Of a DNA stretch of 35,143 bases, positions 1 through 7,489 are shown in pieces; position 1 is the stretch's first letter, and every line of letters starts with the position of its first letter. The translations under genes and the position numbers were made by a program. The notes beneath the pieces were generated by a model. That model was given only the letters and a program-made list of their open reading frames with translations, was not told the DNA's origin and made no database searches. The DNA comes from Clostridiales bacterium (GTDB lineage Bacteria; Bacillota; Clostridia; Oscillospirales; Oscillospiraceae), in NCBI GenBank assembly GCA_029008095.1, contig JAQXJB010000032.1, positions 1 to 35,143 of the forward strand. The letters are read 5' to 3'.

Positions 1-28
1 CCTCCGCCGTGGCAGTAAACATTTTTGC

Positions 29-219
29 AGCAGAAACGATAACACGGATAAATGAAAAAATATTGTCATTCTGAACGTAGTGAAGAATCTCCGGCGTCGG
101 TTTACATTGGCAGTCAAATCGGTGCAGAGATTCTTCGCGTCCGCCTACGGCGGGCTCAGAATGACAAAACTTTGAGATTTTGCGTTTTATACATTACGCT
201 ATGCGTATCGTTACTGCCA
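29..219. repeat. Long palindromic dispersed repeat, copy R1
   Basis: Copy of the window's main repeat. The left arm has AAACGATAACACG, then TAAATGAAAAAA, GTCATTCTGAACG and GAAGAATCTCC. The right arm is roughly the reverse complement: GAGATTCTTCGCG, then GCTCAGAATGACA, ending in CGTATCGTTACTGCC. The centre carries the recurring GGTTTACATTGGCAGT. The right end abuts the stop codon of the minus-strand gene at 221. Its arms could fold as a very long hairpin. Confidence 0.8.
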
Positions 220-220
220 C

Positions 221-640
221 TTATTCATTCTCCTCCATACGCTCGCTCAGCCAGCGGCGGTACTCCGCGCGGCACCCGGCCTCCGCAGCCGCCGATTTTT
301 CCGCGAATTTATCCTCGTCCAGCCACTCCTCTCCCCCGGCGAGGCGGTAGGTGCGCGCCCACTCCTGATAAACGTCCACCACATGATAAAAGGGCGCGCC
401 GCAGTAAGGACAGAAGCGCAGCTCCCCGTTTTCCTCGTAACGCTCCGGGGTACACTCATTGAAGAGGGTCAGCACGCTTTCGATGGTCTTTTGCAGGCTC
501 TGTGTATAGTGGGGGAAAATTCCGAAAAAGGTCTTGAACACCTCCACATCCGGGAAGCGGTGCCCGCAGGCATCGCACTCGAAATACTGCCCCCGGCGGG
601 GCTCGGTGCTCATACCGTCCGTCACTCTGTATAGATACAT
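221..640 (-). CDS. Small zinc-ribbon-type protein of unknown function
   Basis: A 139-residue protein that I do not recognise as a named family. Two CxxC pairs are visible, Cys22/Cys25 (CDACGH) and Cys77/Cys80 (CPYCGA), separated by about 50 residues. This suggests a single zinc site holding two parts of a small fold together. The C-terminal third is acidic and helical (EEWLDEDKFAEKSAA). No signal peptide or membrane segment is seen. It is transcribed divergently from the Sir2-family gene, with 123 bases between the two starts. The ribosome site before ATG 640 is weak; an internal ATG at 613 is an alternative. Function is unknown. Confidence 0.7.
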   Translation of the reverse strand: MYLYRVTDGMSTEPRRGQYFECDACGHRFPDVEVFKTFFGIFPHYTQSLQKTIESVLTLFNECTPERYEENGELRFCPYCGAPFYHVVDVYQEWARTYRLAGGEEWLDEDKFAEKSAAAEAGCRAEYRRWLSERMEENE

Positions 641-696
641 GGTTTTACCGGCTTTCTCTGTTTATTCGTCTTAATTCTACCACAGACGCATAGCTG

Positions 697-726
697 TTGC
701 AACCGCGCCCGGAAATGGTGTATAAT
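697..726 (+). promoter_or_regulatory. Sigma-A type promoter of the Sir2-family gene
   Basis: A TTGCAA box at 697-702, an 18-base spacer and TATAAT at 721-726. The segment TATAATGGTG is immediately followed by a second TATAATA, so two overlapping -10 hexamers lie ten bases apart. The predicted transcript starts about 30 bases before the ATG at 764. Confidence 0.6.
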
Positions 727-763
727 GGTGTATAATAAAAGAAAAACGCAAAGGAGCATACCT

Positions 764-1636
764 ATGCCGCAATTACTCATGGAAAAGATAGAGGCGCTGA
801 GCCGCGAAATGGAGGAAGCCGACCGCATTCTCATCGGCGCGGGCGCGGGTCTTTCGGCCGCGGCGGGTCTGAGCTATTTCGACGAGGAGGCCTTTAAAAA
901 ATACTACCCCGACATGGCCGCCCTTGGCTACCACTTCCCCTACGAGCTGGTGGGACGGAGCGACGATGAATGGAGCGTCGGCCGCAAGTGGGCCTATTGG
1001 GCCACGCATGTAAACTATGTGCGCAACATATTCCCGCCCGCGGAGCTTTACAGGAAGCTGCTGAAGCTCCTCGATGGCAAGGACTGGTTCGTTGTCACCT
1101 CCAACGCCGACCGCCAGTTCATGCGCGGCGGCTTTGACATGGAGCGCGTCTTTGAATATCAGGGGCATTATGACACTCTCTGCTGCTCCAAACGCTGCAC
1201 CCGGCACACCTGGGACAATCACGAGGCGCTGCAGCGCGTTCTGAAAAACATCGACCACGAGACCTTTGAATGCCCGCCGGAGGCGCTGCCCCGCTGCCCC
1301 TACTGCGGCGCGGTGGCCGAAATGGGCTTCCGCCCCGAGGATTGGTCAATAGGCCGTGACCGCTATGTAAACTTCGTGAATTCCAGCGAGGAAATGCGCC
1401 TTTGCATCATCGAGCTGGGCGTGGGCTTCAACACTCCCGGCGTTATCCGCTGGCCCTTTGAGCGGATCTGCGCCGCCATTCCCCGCTCCACCCTCTTCCG
1501 GGTGAACCGGGGCTATCTGGATTACAAGAACCACAAGGGCTACCCCGAAATTCCGCCGGAGCTGGGAAACCGTGCCGTTTCCATAGACTGTGACGCGGCG
1601 GAGGTCATCCAGACATTGACGGACATGAGAAAATAA
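764..1636 (+). CDS. Sir2-family NAD-dependent protein (class M-like, probable ADP-ribosyltransferase or deacylase)
   Basis: A 290-residue sirtuin fold protein. The NAD-binding glycine motif GAGAGLSAAAGL is at residues 25-36, the TSNAD motif at 112-116 (Asn114) and YQGHYD at 132-137. Zinc ligands are Cys140/Cys144 (or Cys141) and the CPYC pair farther on. In ordinary deacetylases the position before the motif glycine is the catalytic His of HG; here it is Gln133. As I recall, class M sirtuins (SirTM), which ADP-ribosylate lipoylated GcvH-like proteins, keep the Asn and have Gln there with the same 19-residue spacing. The usual SirTM partners (macrodomain protein, GcvH-L, lipoate ligase) are not in this window. 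The start at 764 has AGGAG eight bases upstream; an in-frame ATG at 725 overlaps the promoter and is rejected. Confidence 0.85.
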   Translation: MPQLLMEKIEALSREMEEADRILIGAGAGLSAAAGLSYFDEEAFKKYYPDMAALGYHFPYELVGRSDDEWSVGRKWAYWATHVNYVRNIFPPAELYRKLLKLLDGKDWFVVTSNADRQFMRGGFDMERVFEYQGHYDTLCCSKRCTRHTWDNHEALQRVLKNIDHETFECPPEALPRCPYCGAVAEMGFRPEDWSIGRDRYVNFVNSSEEMRLCIIELGVGFNTPGVIRWPFERICAAIPRSTLFRVNRGYLDYKNHKGYPEIPPELGNRAVSIDCDAAEVIQTLTDMRK

Positions 1637-1643
1637 ATGCGGT

Positions 1644-1682
1644 AAAATGCGTCATCCGTAAGTCAGGGTGGCGCATTTTATA
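1644..1682 (+). terminator. Hairpin terminator after the Sir2-family gene
   Basis: AAAATGCG at 1644-1651 pairs perfectly with CGCATTTT at 1672-1679, extended by CA/TG after one mismatch. It starts eight bases past the stop codon. The T-run is part of the stem, so strength is moderate. Confidence 0.6.
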
Positions 1683-1793
1683 TGACGGCAAATTGTAACC
1701 CTTTTTAATTGACACAATATTCCGCGAGGGTGTAAGCTGTTGCTACATATAATATAATATAAACACTATGGAAAACAGAAGAGGATGGTGACG

Positions 1794-2993
1794 ATGGAAA
1801 AACGAATAGGAATATACTTCCATATACCCTTCTGCGCCTCCCGCTGCGCCTACTGCGATTTCTGCTCAACGGAAAACCGGCGCGACCTTATCCCGGCCTA
1901 TCAGGAGGCCATCATCGCCCATCTGGAGGAATACGCCCCCCGGCTCAAGGGCTATTATGTGGACACCGTATACTTCGGCGGCGGCACACCCAGTTGGTAC
2001 GGGGCGAAGAACCTCATCAAAATATTCGACGCGCTCAAGCGCTGCTGTAAGGTGCTGGTGGACGCGGAGGTCACGCTCGAGGCCAACCCGGACAGCATCC
2101 GGGAGGACGAGCTGCGCCAGCTCCGCAAGACGGGCTTCAACCGCGTATCCATCGGCGTGCAGTCCTTTAACGACGAGATACTGAAATTCATAAACCGCCG
2201 CCATAACAGCGACGCGGCTCTTGACGCCTTCGAGGCCGCCCGCAGAGCCGGCTTTGAGAACATAAGCCTTGACCTTATCTACGGCCTGCCCGCCCAGAGC
2301 CGCGAGGATTGGTCGGACACCCTGATGCGTGCCGTGCTGCTCGGCCCGGAGCACATCTCCTGCTACGGACTGAAGATAGAGGAGGGCACAAGGCTCTGGC
2401 AGTACCGCGGCACCTCCCTCATCCCAGATGATGACGCCCAGGCGGATATGTATCTTTACACCGTGGACTTCCTCGCCTCCCACGGCTACGCCCAGTACGA
2501 GATATCCAACTTCGCCCAGCGGGGCAAGGAATCCCGGCACAATCTGAAATACTGGCTTCTCGGCGATTACGCCGGCTTCGGCGCTTCCGCCGCCTCCCTT
2601 GTGGGCAGCACGCGCTACACCTTCACCGACAGCGTGGAGGAATACATCTCCGCCGTGAAAACCGGCGCGCCCGTGATACGGGAATCGGAGGAAATCAGCA
2701 TCCACGAACGCTCCGCCGAATATATTATGCTCGGAATGAGGACGACCTACGGCATTTCCGCCGCCGATTACGAGACATTTTTCCGGGGCGGCTTCGAGGC
2801 TCTCGAACCCCTGCTGCGCTCCTATCAGAAATACGGCTACGCCCGGGAGACGGACGGCCGCTGGAGCTTCACTCCCAAGGGCTTTCTTATCTCCAACAGT
2901 CTCATCGGCGAGCTGCTGGACGCGCTCACGGAAAAGCGGTACAATCTCAGTGTTCCCTGGAAGCAGGAGGATTATTATTCATCCTTGTTCTGA
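1794..2993 (+). CDS. hemW: HemW-like radical SAM heme chaperone
   Basis: A protein of about 399 residues of the HemN/HemW family, often mis-annotated as oxygen-independent coproporphyrinogen III oxidase. The radical SAM cluster motif CASRCAYC lies at residues 14-21 in the context HIPFCASRCAYCDF. It lacks the extra cysteine placement I expect of true HemN, so HemW, which binds heme and delivers it to acceptor proteins, is the better call. YFGGGTPS, EANPDS, SIGVQSF and GLPAQS are further family motifs. The ATG at 1794 is chosen because GAGG at 1781-1784 is nine bases upstream; the ATG at 1785 begins one base after that ribosome site. The VanW-domain gene follows 43 bases later in the same direction. 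Confidence 0.9.
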   Translation: MEKRIGIYFHIPFCASRCAYCDFCSTENRRDLIPAYQEAIIAHLEEYAPRLKGYYVDTVYFGGGTPSWYGAKNLIKIFDALKRCCKVLVDAEVTLEANPDSIREDELRQLRKTGFNRVSIGVQSFNDEILKFINRRHNSDAALDAFEAARRAGFENISLDLIYGLPAQSREDWSDTLMRAVLLGPEHISCYGLKIEEGTRLWQYRGTSLIPDDDAQADMYLYTVDFLASHGYAQYEISNFAQRGKESRHNLKYWLLGDYAGFGASAASLVGSTRYTFTDSVEEYISAVKTGAPVIRESEEISIHERSAEYIMLGMRTTYGISAADYETFFRGGFEALEPLLRSYQKYGYARETDGRWSFTPKGFLISNSLIGELLDALTEKRYNLSVPWKQEDYYSSLF

Positions 2994-3036
2994 TTACATT
3001 CAACAGCATAGCCAGACATAAAAAGGTAGGTGCGCG

Positions 3037-4728
3037 ATGAAACACGTCAGTTCCAATTCCCGACCCATGAAGGACGGTAAAACCGAAAAAAGCAAAACGA
3101 ACAGCAAGCTCACTGGAGCTGTGGGCATAGTCTGCGGAGTGCTCGTATTCGCCCTGGCCGCCTTTATCGCCTACGTTATCTATGGCTCTGTCCGCTGGGA
3201 GGGCATACTTCCCAACGTATACGCCTACGGAGTGGATCTGAGCGGTATGAGCCAGAGCGAGGCCGAAGCGGCCCTCGCAAATGAGCTGGAGTCGCCCGGC
3301 TCGGGCGTGAGCCTTGTCCTGCCCAACGGCTCCGTGATGGAGCTGCCCCGTTCCGACTCCATAGCCGGCTACGACGCGGGAGCGGCAGCCGCCAGGGCGT
3401 GGAATTACGGACGCAGAAACGGCAAAGTCTCCCCGTTCCGCTATGCCTTCAGTCTGATGGGCAGCGTTGAGCTTTATGAGAACGCGCTGGGTCGGATAGA
3501 CGGCGGGGCTCTCCGCGCCGCCATTTCCGAAAAGGCAGCCGCGATAAATTACGCCCATATAGAGGGCGCGTACAGCGTGAGCGGCAGCAATCTTACCATA
3601 GTCAAGGGCACCTCCGGCGTTCTGCTGGACGAGGACGAGGTCTACCGCGTGGCTCGCACGGCGCTTGAAAACGGCGAAAGCACCGTCAGCTATACGCCCC
3701 CGGAGTCCACGCCAAAGCCCCTCGACCTTGACGGCATATACAAAGCCGTCTGCCGGGAGGCCCGCAACGCGGAGTTTGACAGCAAATTCAACGTTATAAA
3801 AAGCATCAACGGGCTCACCTTCGACCTTGAGCAGGCCAAGGCTCTTTACGACGAGGCCGAGGAGGGAGCCGTCATTTCCATCACGCTTTCCACCGTTCAT
3901 CCCGAGATAAGCACCGAGGAGCTCAGCGCCCTCCTTTACCGGGACAGGCTGGCCTCCTGGACCTCCACCCTTACCAATAACGAGACCCGCTCAAAAAACA
4001 TTGAGCTGGCGGCAAGCGCGGTGAACGGGCTGGTCCTGCTCCCCGGCGAGAAATTTTCCTTCAACGAGACCGTGGGACAGCGCACCACGGAGCGCGGCTT
4101 TGGCGCCGCGGCGGCATATTCCAACGGCGAGACCGTTTACGAGGTGGGCGGCGGCATCTGCCAGGTGTCCAGTTCCATCTACTACTGCTGCCTTATGGCG
4201 GACATGGACATCGTCCGCCGCACCTGCCATCTTTACACCGCGCCCTACGTCCCTCTCGGCATGGACGCCACAGTAAGCTGGGGCGGTCCGGAGTTTGAAT
4301 TCTCTAACAGCAGCGATTACCCGATCAAGATCGTGACATGGCGCGACGGAAATGAGCTTTACTGCGAGCTTTACGGCACAAAGACCAGCGATGAATACAT
4401 CAAAATGAGCTACGAGATCGTGGAGCGCTATGACTATGAGACCATCTTTCAGGAGGACGAGAGCATAGAGCCGGGCCGTACAAAGATCGCGGTCTCCGGC
4501 ATAACCGGCTACAAGGTAGTCACCTATCGTTCCCGCTTCTCGGCGGACGGCAGCATTATCAGCCGCGCCGAGGAGGACACCAGCGTTTACAGCAAGCGCG
4601 ACCAGGTCGTCCTCGTAGCCCCCGGCGAGCTGCATCTTTATGTTCACGGCGCTAATTCTCCCGAACCCGGTTCTGAACCCGCTGCCGTGGAAGAAACTAT
4701 GCCCACGTTAGAAACAATAACACGATAA
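3037..4728 (+). CDS. Membrane-anchored VanW-domain cell-wall protein
   Basis: A 563-residue protein. A lysine-rich cytoplasmic start is followed by one membrane segment at about 28-50, so the bulk should be extracellular. Residues about 60-220 fit the peptidoglycan-binding-like domain usually found in front of VanW, and residues about 318-450 are the VanW domain with its hallmark VGGGICQVSSSIY (about 370-382). Residues about 455-540 resemble a G5-type beta domain (IEPGRTKIAVSG). The family is common in Clostridia, and its exact role in the envelope is unsettled. AAAAGGTAGG lies just upstream of the ATG. Oddity: the last nine residues (MPTLETITR) and the stop codon are encoded by a dispersed intergenic repeat, so the native C terminus was probably replaced. 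Confidence 0.88.
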   Translation: MKHVSSNSRPMKDGKTEKSKTNSKLTGAVGIVCGVLVFALAAFIAYVIYGSVRWEGILPNVYAYGVDLSGMSQSEAEAALANELESPGSGVSLVLPNGSVMELPRSDSIAGYDAGAAAARAWNYGRRNGKVSPFRYAFSLMGSVELYENALGRIDGGALRAAISEKAAAINYAHIEGAYSVSGSNLTIVKGTSGVLLDEDEVYRVARTALENGESTVSYTPPESTPKPLDLDGIYKAVCREARNAEFDSKFNVIKSINGLTFDLEQAKALYDEAEEGAVISITLSTVHPEISTEELSALLYRDRLASWTSTLTNNETRSKNIELAASAVNGLVLLPGEKFSFNETVGQRTTERGFGAAAAYSNGETVYEVGGGICQVSSSIYYCCLMADMDIVRRTCHLYTAPYVPLGMDATVSWGGPEFEFSNSSDYPIKIVTWRDGNELYCELYGTKTSDEYIKMSYEIVERYDYETIFQEDESIEPGRTKIAVSGITGYKVVTYRSRFSADGSIISRAEEDTSVYSKRDQVVLVAPGELHLYVHGANSPEPGSEPAAVEETMPTLETITR

Positions 4729-4795
4729 ATGAAAAAACATGTCATTCTGAACGCAGTGACGGCGGAGCTCAGGATGACATGTTTTTTATTTTTCC
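4699..4795 (+). repeat. Internally deleted palindromic repeat copy R2 overlapping the VanW gene end
   Basis: Bases 4699-4759 are identical to 5838-5898, a 61-base run that begins ATGCCCACGTTAG and ends CGCAGTGA. The middle of the element is missing, and the right arm resumes at GAGCTCAGGATGACATG. The copy begins inside the VanW reading frame. Confidence 0.85.
4732..4795 (+). terminator. Repeat-derived strong terminator of the VanW gene
   Basis: A 19-base stem joins 4732-4750 (AAAAAACATGTCATTCTGA) to 4769-4787 (TCAGGATGACATGTTTTTT), with one T-G wobble. It is followed by ATTTTTCC. The stem starts four bases after the stop codon and fits an intrinsic terminator. It arose from the shortened repeat R2. 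Confidence 0.7.
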
Positions 4796-4835
4796 TTTTT
4801 ATCCGCTGCAATAATCGCCGCAAACTTTCCGAATA

Positions 4836-4855
4836 CGTTAGCAATACAACTAACG
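4836..4855. promoter_or_regulatory. Inverted repeat upstream of the XRE regulator, possible operator
   Basis: CGTTAG at 4836-4841 and CTAACG at 4850-4855 form a perfect six-base inverted repeat with an eight-base spacer. It sits about 80 bases before the XRE-family start, inside an AT-rich spacer that also holds a TATTATATAT segment near 4885. Autoregulation by the XRE protein is inference only. Confidence 0.3.
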
Positions 4856-4936
4856 ATGTATGGACTGTCCGGCCGCAATTAGTTATTATATATTCATAAG
4901 GAAAGCTTCCCACCGCTTAAAATTGGAGGTGTTTTA

Positions 4937-5761
4937 ATGAATACTCTGGGAGAAAACATTGCCTCCCTGCGGAAGAAGAAGGGCATGACGCAGGAGGCGC
5001 TCGCCGACGCCATAGGGGTCTCGGCGCAGTCGGTATCCAAATGGGAAAACAACACGAACATGCCGGACATATTGCTGCTGCCCATAATCGCGGATATATT
5101 CGAAGTAAGCATAGACGCGTTATACGGCAGACTAAATCCGAAAGGCCCCATGGAAGCAGAAGCCGTTCTTGAGCGCTGCTGCGAAAGCATCATCAATAAT
5201 ATAGGCTCCCGCCTATATTGGTCCACACTCGCCTATAATTATTACCCCAGATTTGACATTACCACCGAAGAGCAATTTTTGAAGGAGAGAGTTGAACTGC
5301 TCAAGCAAGACAAGAGGTTCAGAACCGCCATCGTTCACAAAACAGGCGGGGTCTATTATCGGGATGAGTTTGGCGGCCTGCTCATCAAAAGACCGGCCGG
5401 CTCCTGGGCGGAGCTTCTGGAAAACGACGCGTCCTGTGGTATATTATCCTCGCTGGTTGACCGCGATTTCCGGGCGGCTCTTGCCGAGCTCATCAAAAGC
5501 CGCAGTCACACGTTTACCATATCCTCTCTCTGCGGCAAATGCGGCATTGAAAACAGCGCTGCGCTTGAGGAAAAGCTCATATCTGCCGGACTTATCTCCG
5601 GGAAAACCGTGGAAATAGACGGAAAAGATGTGGTTATTTACGAATTCGGCTCCACCCGCCTGTTTCTGATACTGGCCATACTGTCTATCGGAAAGGAATA
5701 TGAGGAATACTTGGATTTCTACTGCGGCTACGAGGGTAACGATGAATATCTGTATAGCTGA
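4937..5761 (+). CDS. XRE-family transcriptional regulator with uncharacterised C-terminal domain
   Basis: A 274-residue protein. Residues about 4-60 are a classic XRE/Cro helix-turn-helix (LRKKKGMTQEALADAIGVS, then QSVSKWENNTNMPDI), followed by the common 'SIDALYGR' linker. The remaining 210 residues are not recognised; they are mixed alpha/beta and could sense a ligand or mediate oligomerisation. GGAGG at 4924-4928 precedes the ATG by about eight bases. The gene stands alone between repeat-rich spacers and is somewhat more AT-rich than its neighbours, which may mean acquisition from elsewhere. Its targets cannot be told from the sequence. Confidence 0.85.
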   Translation: MNTLGENIASLRKKKGMTQEALADAIGVSAQSVSKWENNTNMPDILLLPIIADIFEVSIDALYGRLNPKGPMEAEAVLERCCESIINNIGSRLYWSTLAYNYYPRFDITTEEQFLKERVELLKQDKRFRTAIVHKTGGVYYRDEFGGLLIKRPAGSWAELLENDASCGILSSLVDRDFRAALAELIKSRSHTFTISSLCGKCGIENSAALEEKLISAGLISGKTVEIDGKDVVIYEFGSTRLFLILAILSIGKEYEEYLDFYCGYEGNDEYLYS

Positions 5762-5810
5762 AAACCGCAGCTACCGTTACATTGGCAGGCAAAGAAGTTA
5801 TATCAGGCGA

Positions 5811-6057
5811 CACAATGGTCGCCCCTACGGTGTGACGATGCCCACGTTAGAAACAATAACACGATAAATGAAAAAACATGTCATTCTGAACGCAGTGAAG
5901 AATCTCCGCATTTGGTTTACGTCGGCAGTCACGTTACTGCGGAGATTCTTCGCTCCCGCTTCGCGGGGCTCAGAATGACATATTCTTTCATCTTTATATG
6001 TTAATCGTTACATTGTGCGTATCGCTATTGCACGGCAGGGGCGCGCCCCTGCCCTAC
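5811..6057. repeat. Repeat island: GTAGGGGCG fragment, palindromic repeat R3, and a GGGGCGCGCCCC palindrome
   Basis: The 343-base spacer between the XRE and dehydrogenase genes is almost all repeats. A fragment reading GGTCGCCCCTACGGTG lies near 5815-5830. R3 (5838 to about 6030) is a full-length palindrome with GTCATTCTGAACG and GAAGAATCTCCG on the left and GGAGATTCTTCGC and CTCAGAATGACAT on the right. A third family member at 6031-6057 (CACGGCAGGGGCGCGCCCCT, then GCCCTAC) recurs exactly inverted at 17162-17188. No gene is seen here. Confidence 0.85.
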
Positions 6058-6104
6058 AAAGCGACCCTTGCATTCATTGACAGAACGTAGGGCGTCGGTT
6101 CGTT

Positions 6105-7079
6105 TCAATCCTTCATCATGGTTTCGCGGTAGCCCGTTGCCCTGTTCACCAGGTTTATCAGTTTCTCGCCGCGAATATAGCGTCTCAGGTTTTCGCAGCA
6201 GATATCGGCTATCTTCGCCTCGGTCTCGGGCAGGCGGTCGAAGCCGATACCCGCCACATGGGGCGTGATGATCACGTTGTCCATATCCCAGAGCGGACTG
6301 CTCTCCGGCAGAGGCTCGGGGGAGGTCACGTCCAGCGCCGCGCCGAAAAGATGCCCCTCACCCATAACGCGCTCCAGAGCGGAGGTATCGATAAGACTGC
6401 CGCGGCCCACGTTTACCAGCACGGCGGACTTCTTCATCAGGCGCAGGCGGCGCTCGTTCAGGAGACCGGCGGTTTCCTTTGTGCCGGGCAGGGCGCAAAG
6501 CACGAAGTCGGCAAGGGCGAGCTGCTCGTCAAGCTCCGCGAGGGTATACATCTCGTCAAAGCAGTCGGGGATATCCCGGGGAACGCGGCGTATGCCCACG
6601 GTGGTCATGCCGAAGGGCTTCAGCCGCCGGGCTGTGCAGAGACCAATATCGCCCGCGCCTAAGATCAGCGCCCGCTTACCCTCGAAGGTAAGCTCACAGC
6701 CCAGATCCTTCCAGCGCTTTTGGCGGGAATAGGCCGGGATATGGCGAGCCAGCGCCATAGAGCAGGCAATGATGTGCTCGGCAATGACCGGGCCGAAGGC
6801 GCCGCTGGCGTTGGTTATCGTCACGTCCTGCGGCACCGCCCCGGCTATTGCATCAACGCCCGCCCATGTTGCCTGCAGCAGCTTGAGCCTGCCCGCATGG
6901 CTGAACAGCTCCGGCCGCACGAAGCCTATGATCACCTCGGCATCGGCCATTATCCTCGCGGCATCCTCCGCGGGCGTAGACACGCCCAGCTCGGTGAAGG
7001 CGCAGGCCTCCCCGCCCGCCTCCATTATCTTTTGCTTTGCTTCCTCGCGAAAGGGCGAGGCTATAACTACATTTATCAT
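6105..7079 (-). CDS. D-2-hydroxyacid dehydrogenase (NAD-dependent)
   Basis: A 324-residue member of the D-isomer-specific 2-hydroxyacid dehydrogenase family. The Rossmann nucleotide motif GAGDIG is at residues 141-146. The expected catalytic residues are in place: Arg226 (VGRGSLID), Glu255 (SPEPLP) and His274 (TPHVAG). The subgroup with an N-terminal NVVIASPF strand is often annotated as glyoxylate/hydroxypyruvate reductase or phosphoglycerate dehydrogenase-like, so the substrate is left open. The start is set at 7079 because GGGGGAT lies just upstream; the longer frame to 7112 runs through a GCCGC/GCGGC hairpin. It is divergent from the CorC-type gene and not in an operon here. Confidence 0.88.
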   Translation of the reverse strand: MINVVIASPFREEAKQKIMEAGGEACAFTELGVSTPAEDAARIMADAEVIIGFVRPELFSHAGRLKLLQATWAGVDAIAGAVPQDVTITNASGAFGPVIAEHIIACSMALARHIPAYSRQKRWKDLGCELTFEGKRALILGAGDIGLCTARRLKPFGMTTVGIRRVPRDIPDCFDEMYTLAELDEQLALADFVLCALPGTKETAGLLNERRLRLMKKSAVLVNVGRGSLIDTSALERVMGEGHLFGAALDVTSPEPLPESSPLWDMDNVIITPHVAGIGFDRLPETEAKIADICCENLRRYIRGEKLINLVNRATGYRETMMKD

Positions 7080-7250
7080 GTTGATCCCCCATTCCGCCGC
7101 TATGCGCGGCATAAATCAGAAACGAAATGCTCCCCCGGCGAAACGGGGAATTACAGCGTACTTCTAAGGGCATGATAACAGATTTGCGGGAAAAATGGAA
7201 CTGTTTTTTGCGCCCTTGCCCGCCCCGGCGGGAACTGTCAAATTACGGCA

Positions 7251-7279
7251 TTGACAATTACCTTTCCTTATGTTATAGT
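7251..7279 (+). promoter_or_regulatory. Near-consensus sigma-A promoter of the CorC-type gene
   Basis: TTGACA at 7251-7256, a 17-base spacer and TATAGT at 7274-7279. The predicted start near 7286 leaves a 5' leader of about 204 bases before the TTG start codon. Confidence 0.8.
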
Positions 7280-7285
7280 GAGTAA

Positions 7286-7489
7286 AAATATCTTGCTTGG
7301 AGGATCACGATCCTTATGGAGTCCGACGACGGCGATTACGCGAACTGTCAGATAACAAACAATACATATAAAGTATGTTCGGCATACTCGCGCCCCTGAA
7401 CGGGGTAAGGCGGGTGTGCCTTTTTGTGCTCTTTTGCAGCCGTTAATGTGAGCATCCACCGGGCAAAAATTATTAGGAGGAATTTTTTC
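7286..7489 (+). promoter_or_regulatory. Structured attenuator leader (candidate riboswitch) of the CorC-type gene
   Basis: The leader holds a 5-bp AGGAT/ATCCT hairpin with a CACG loop near 7301-7314. Next comes an unpaired-looking purine-rich core (GTCCGACGACGGCGATTACG), then ACATA/TATGT around 7364-7378. A possible antiterminator pairs AGTATG with CATACT (about 7372-7388). A terminator follows at 7381-7425. The CATAC segment is shared by antiterminator and terminator, so the two exclude each other. I could not match it to a riboswitch class I know; a metal-ion or c-di-nucleotide sensor would suit a CNNM/CorC gene but is inference. Confidence 0.5.
7381..7425 (+). terminator. Intrinsic terminator inside the CorC-gene leader
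   Basis: GGCATAC at 7381-7387 pairs with GTGTGCC at 7414-7420 and encloses a CCCC/GGGG hairpin (loop TGAAC). It is followed directly by TTTTT. It lies between the promoter and the gene, so it should act conditionally. Confidence 0.65.

Noticed and set aside
52-462. Open frame in repeat R1 and beyond
   Set aside because: It translates the repeat and then the antisense of the zinc-ribbon gene; the low-complexity Pro/Arg composition is not protein-like.
1709-1760. Promoter of hemW
   Set aside because: TTGACA occurs at 1709-1714, but the hexamer at the right distance (TAAGCT) is poor and the TATAATATAAT run is too far away; not listed as a feature.
7286-7425. yybP-ykoY manganese riboswitch or M-box
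   Set aside because: The conserved loop sequences I remember (GGGGAGUAG for yybP-ykoY, GUUAGGUGAGGCUCCU for M-box) are not present, so no class name is assigned.
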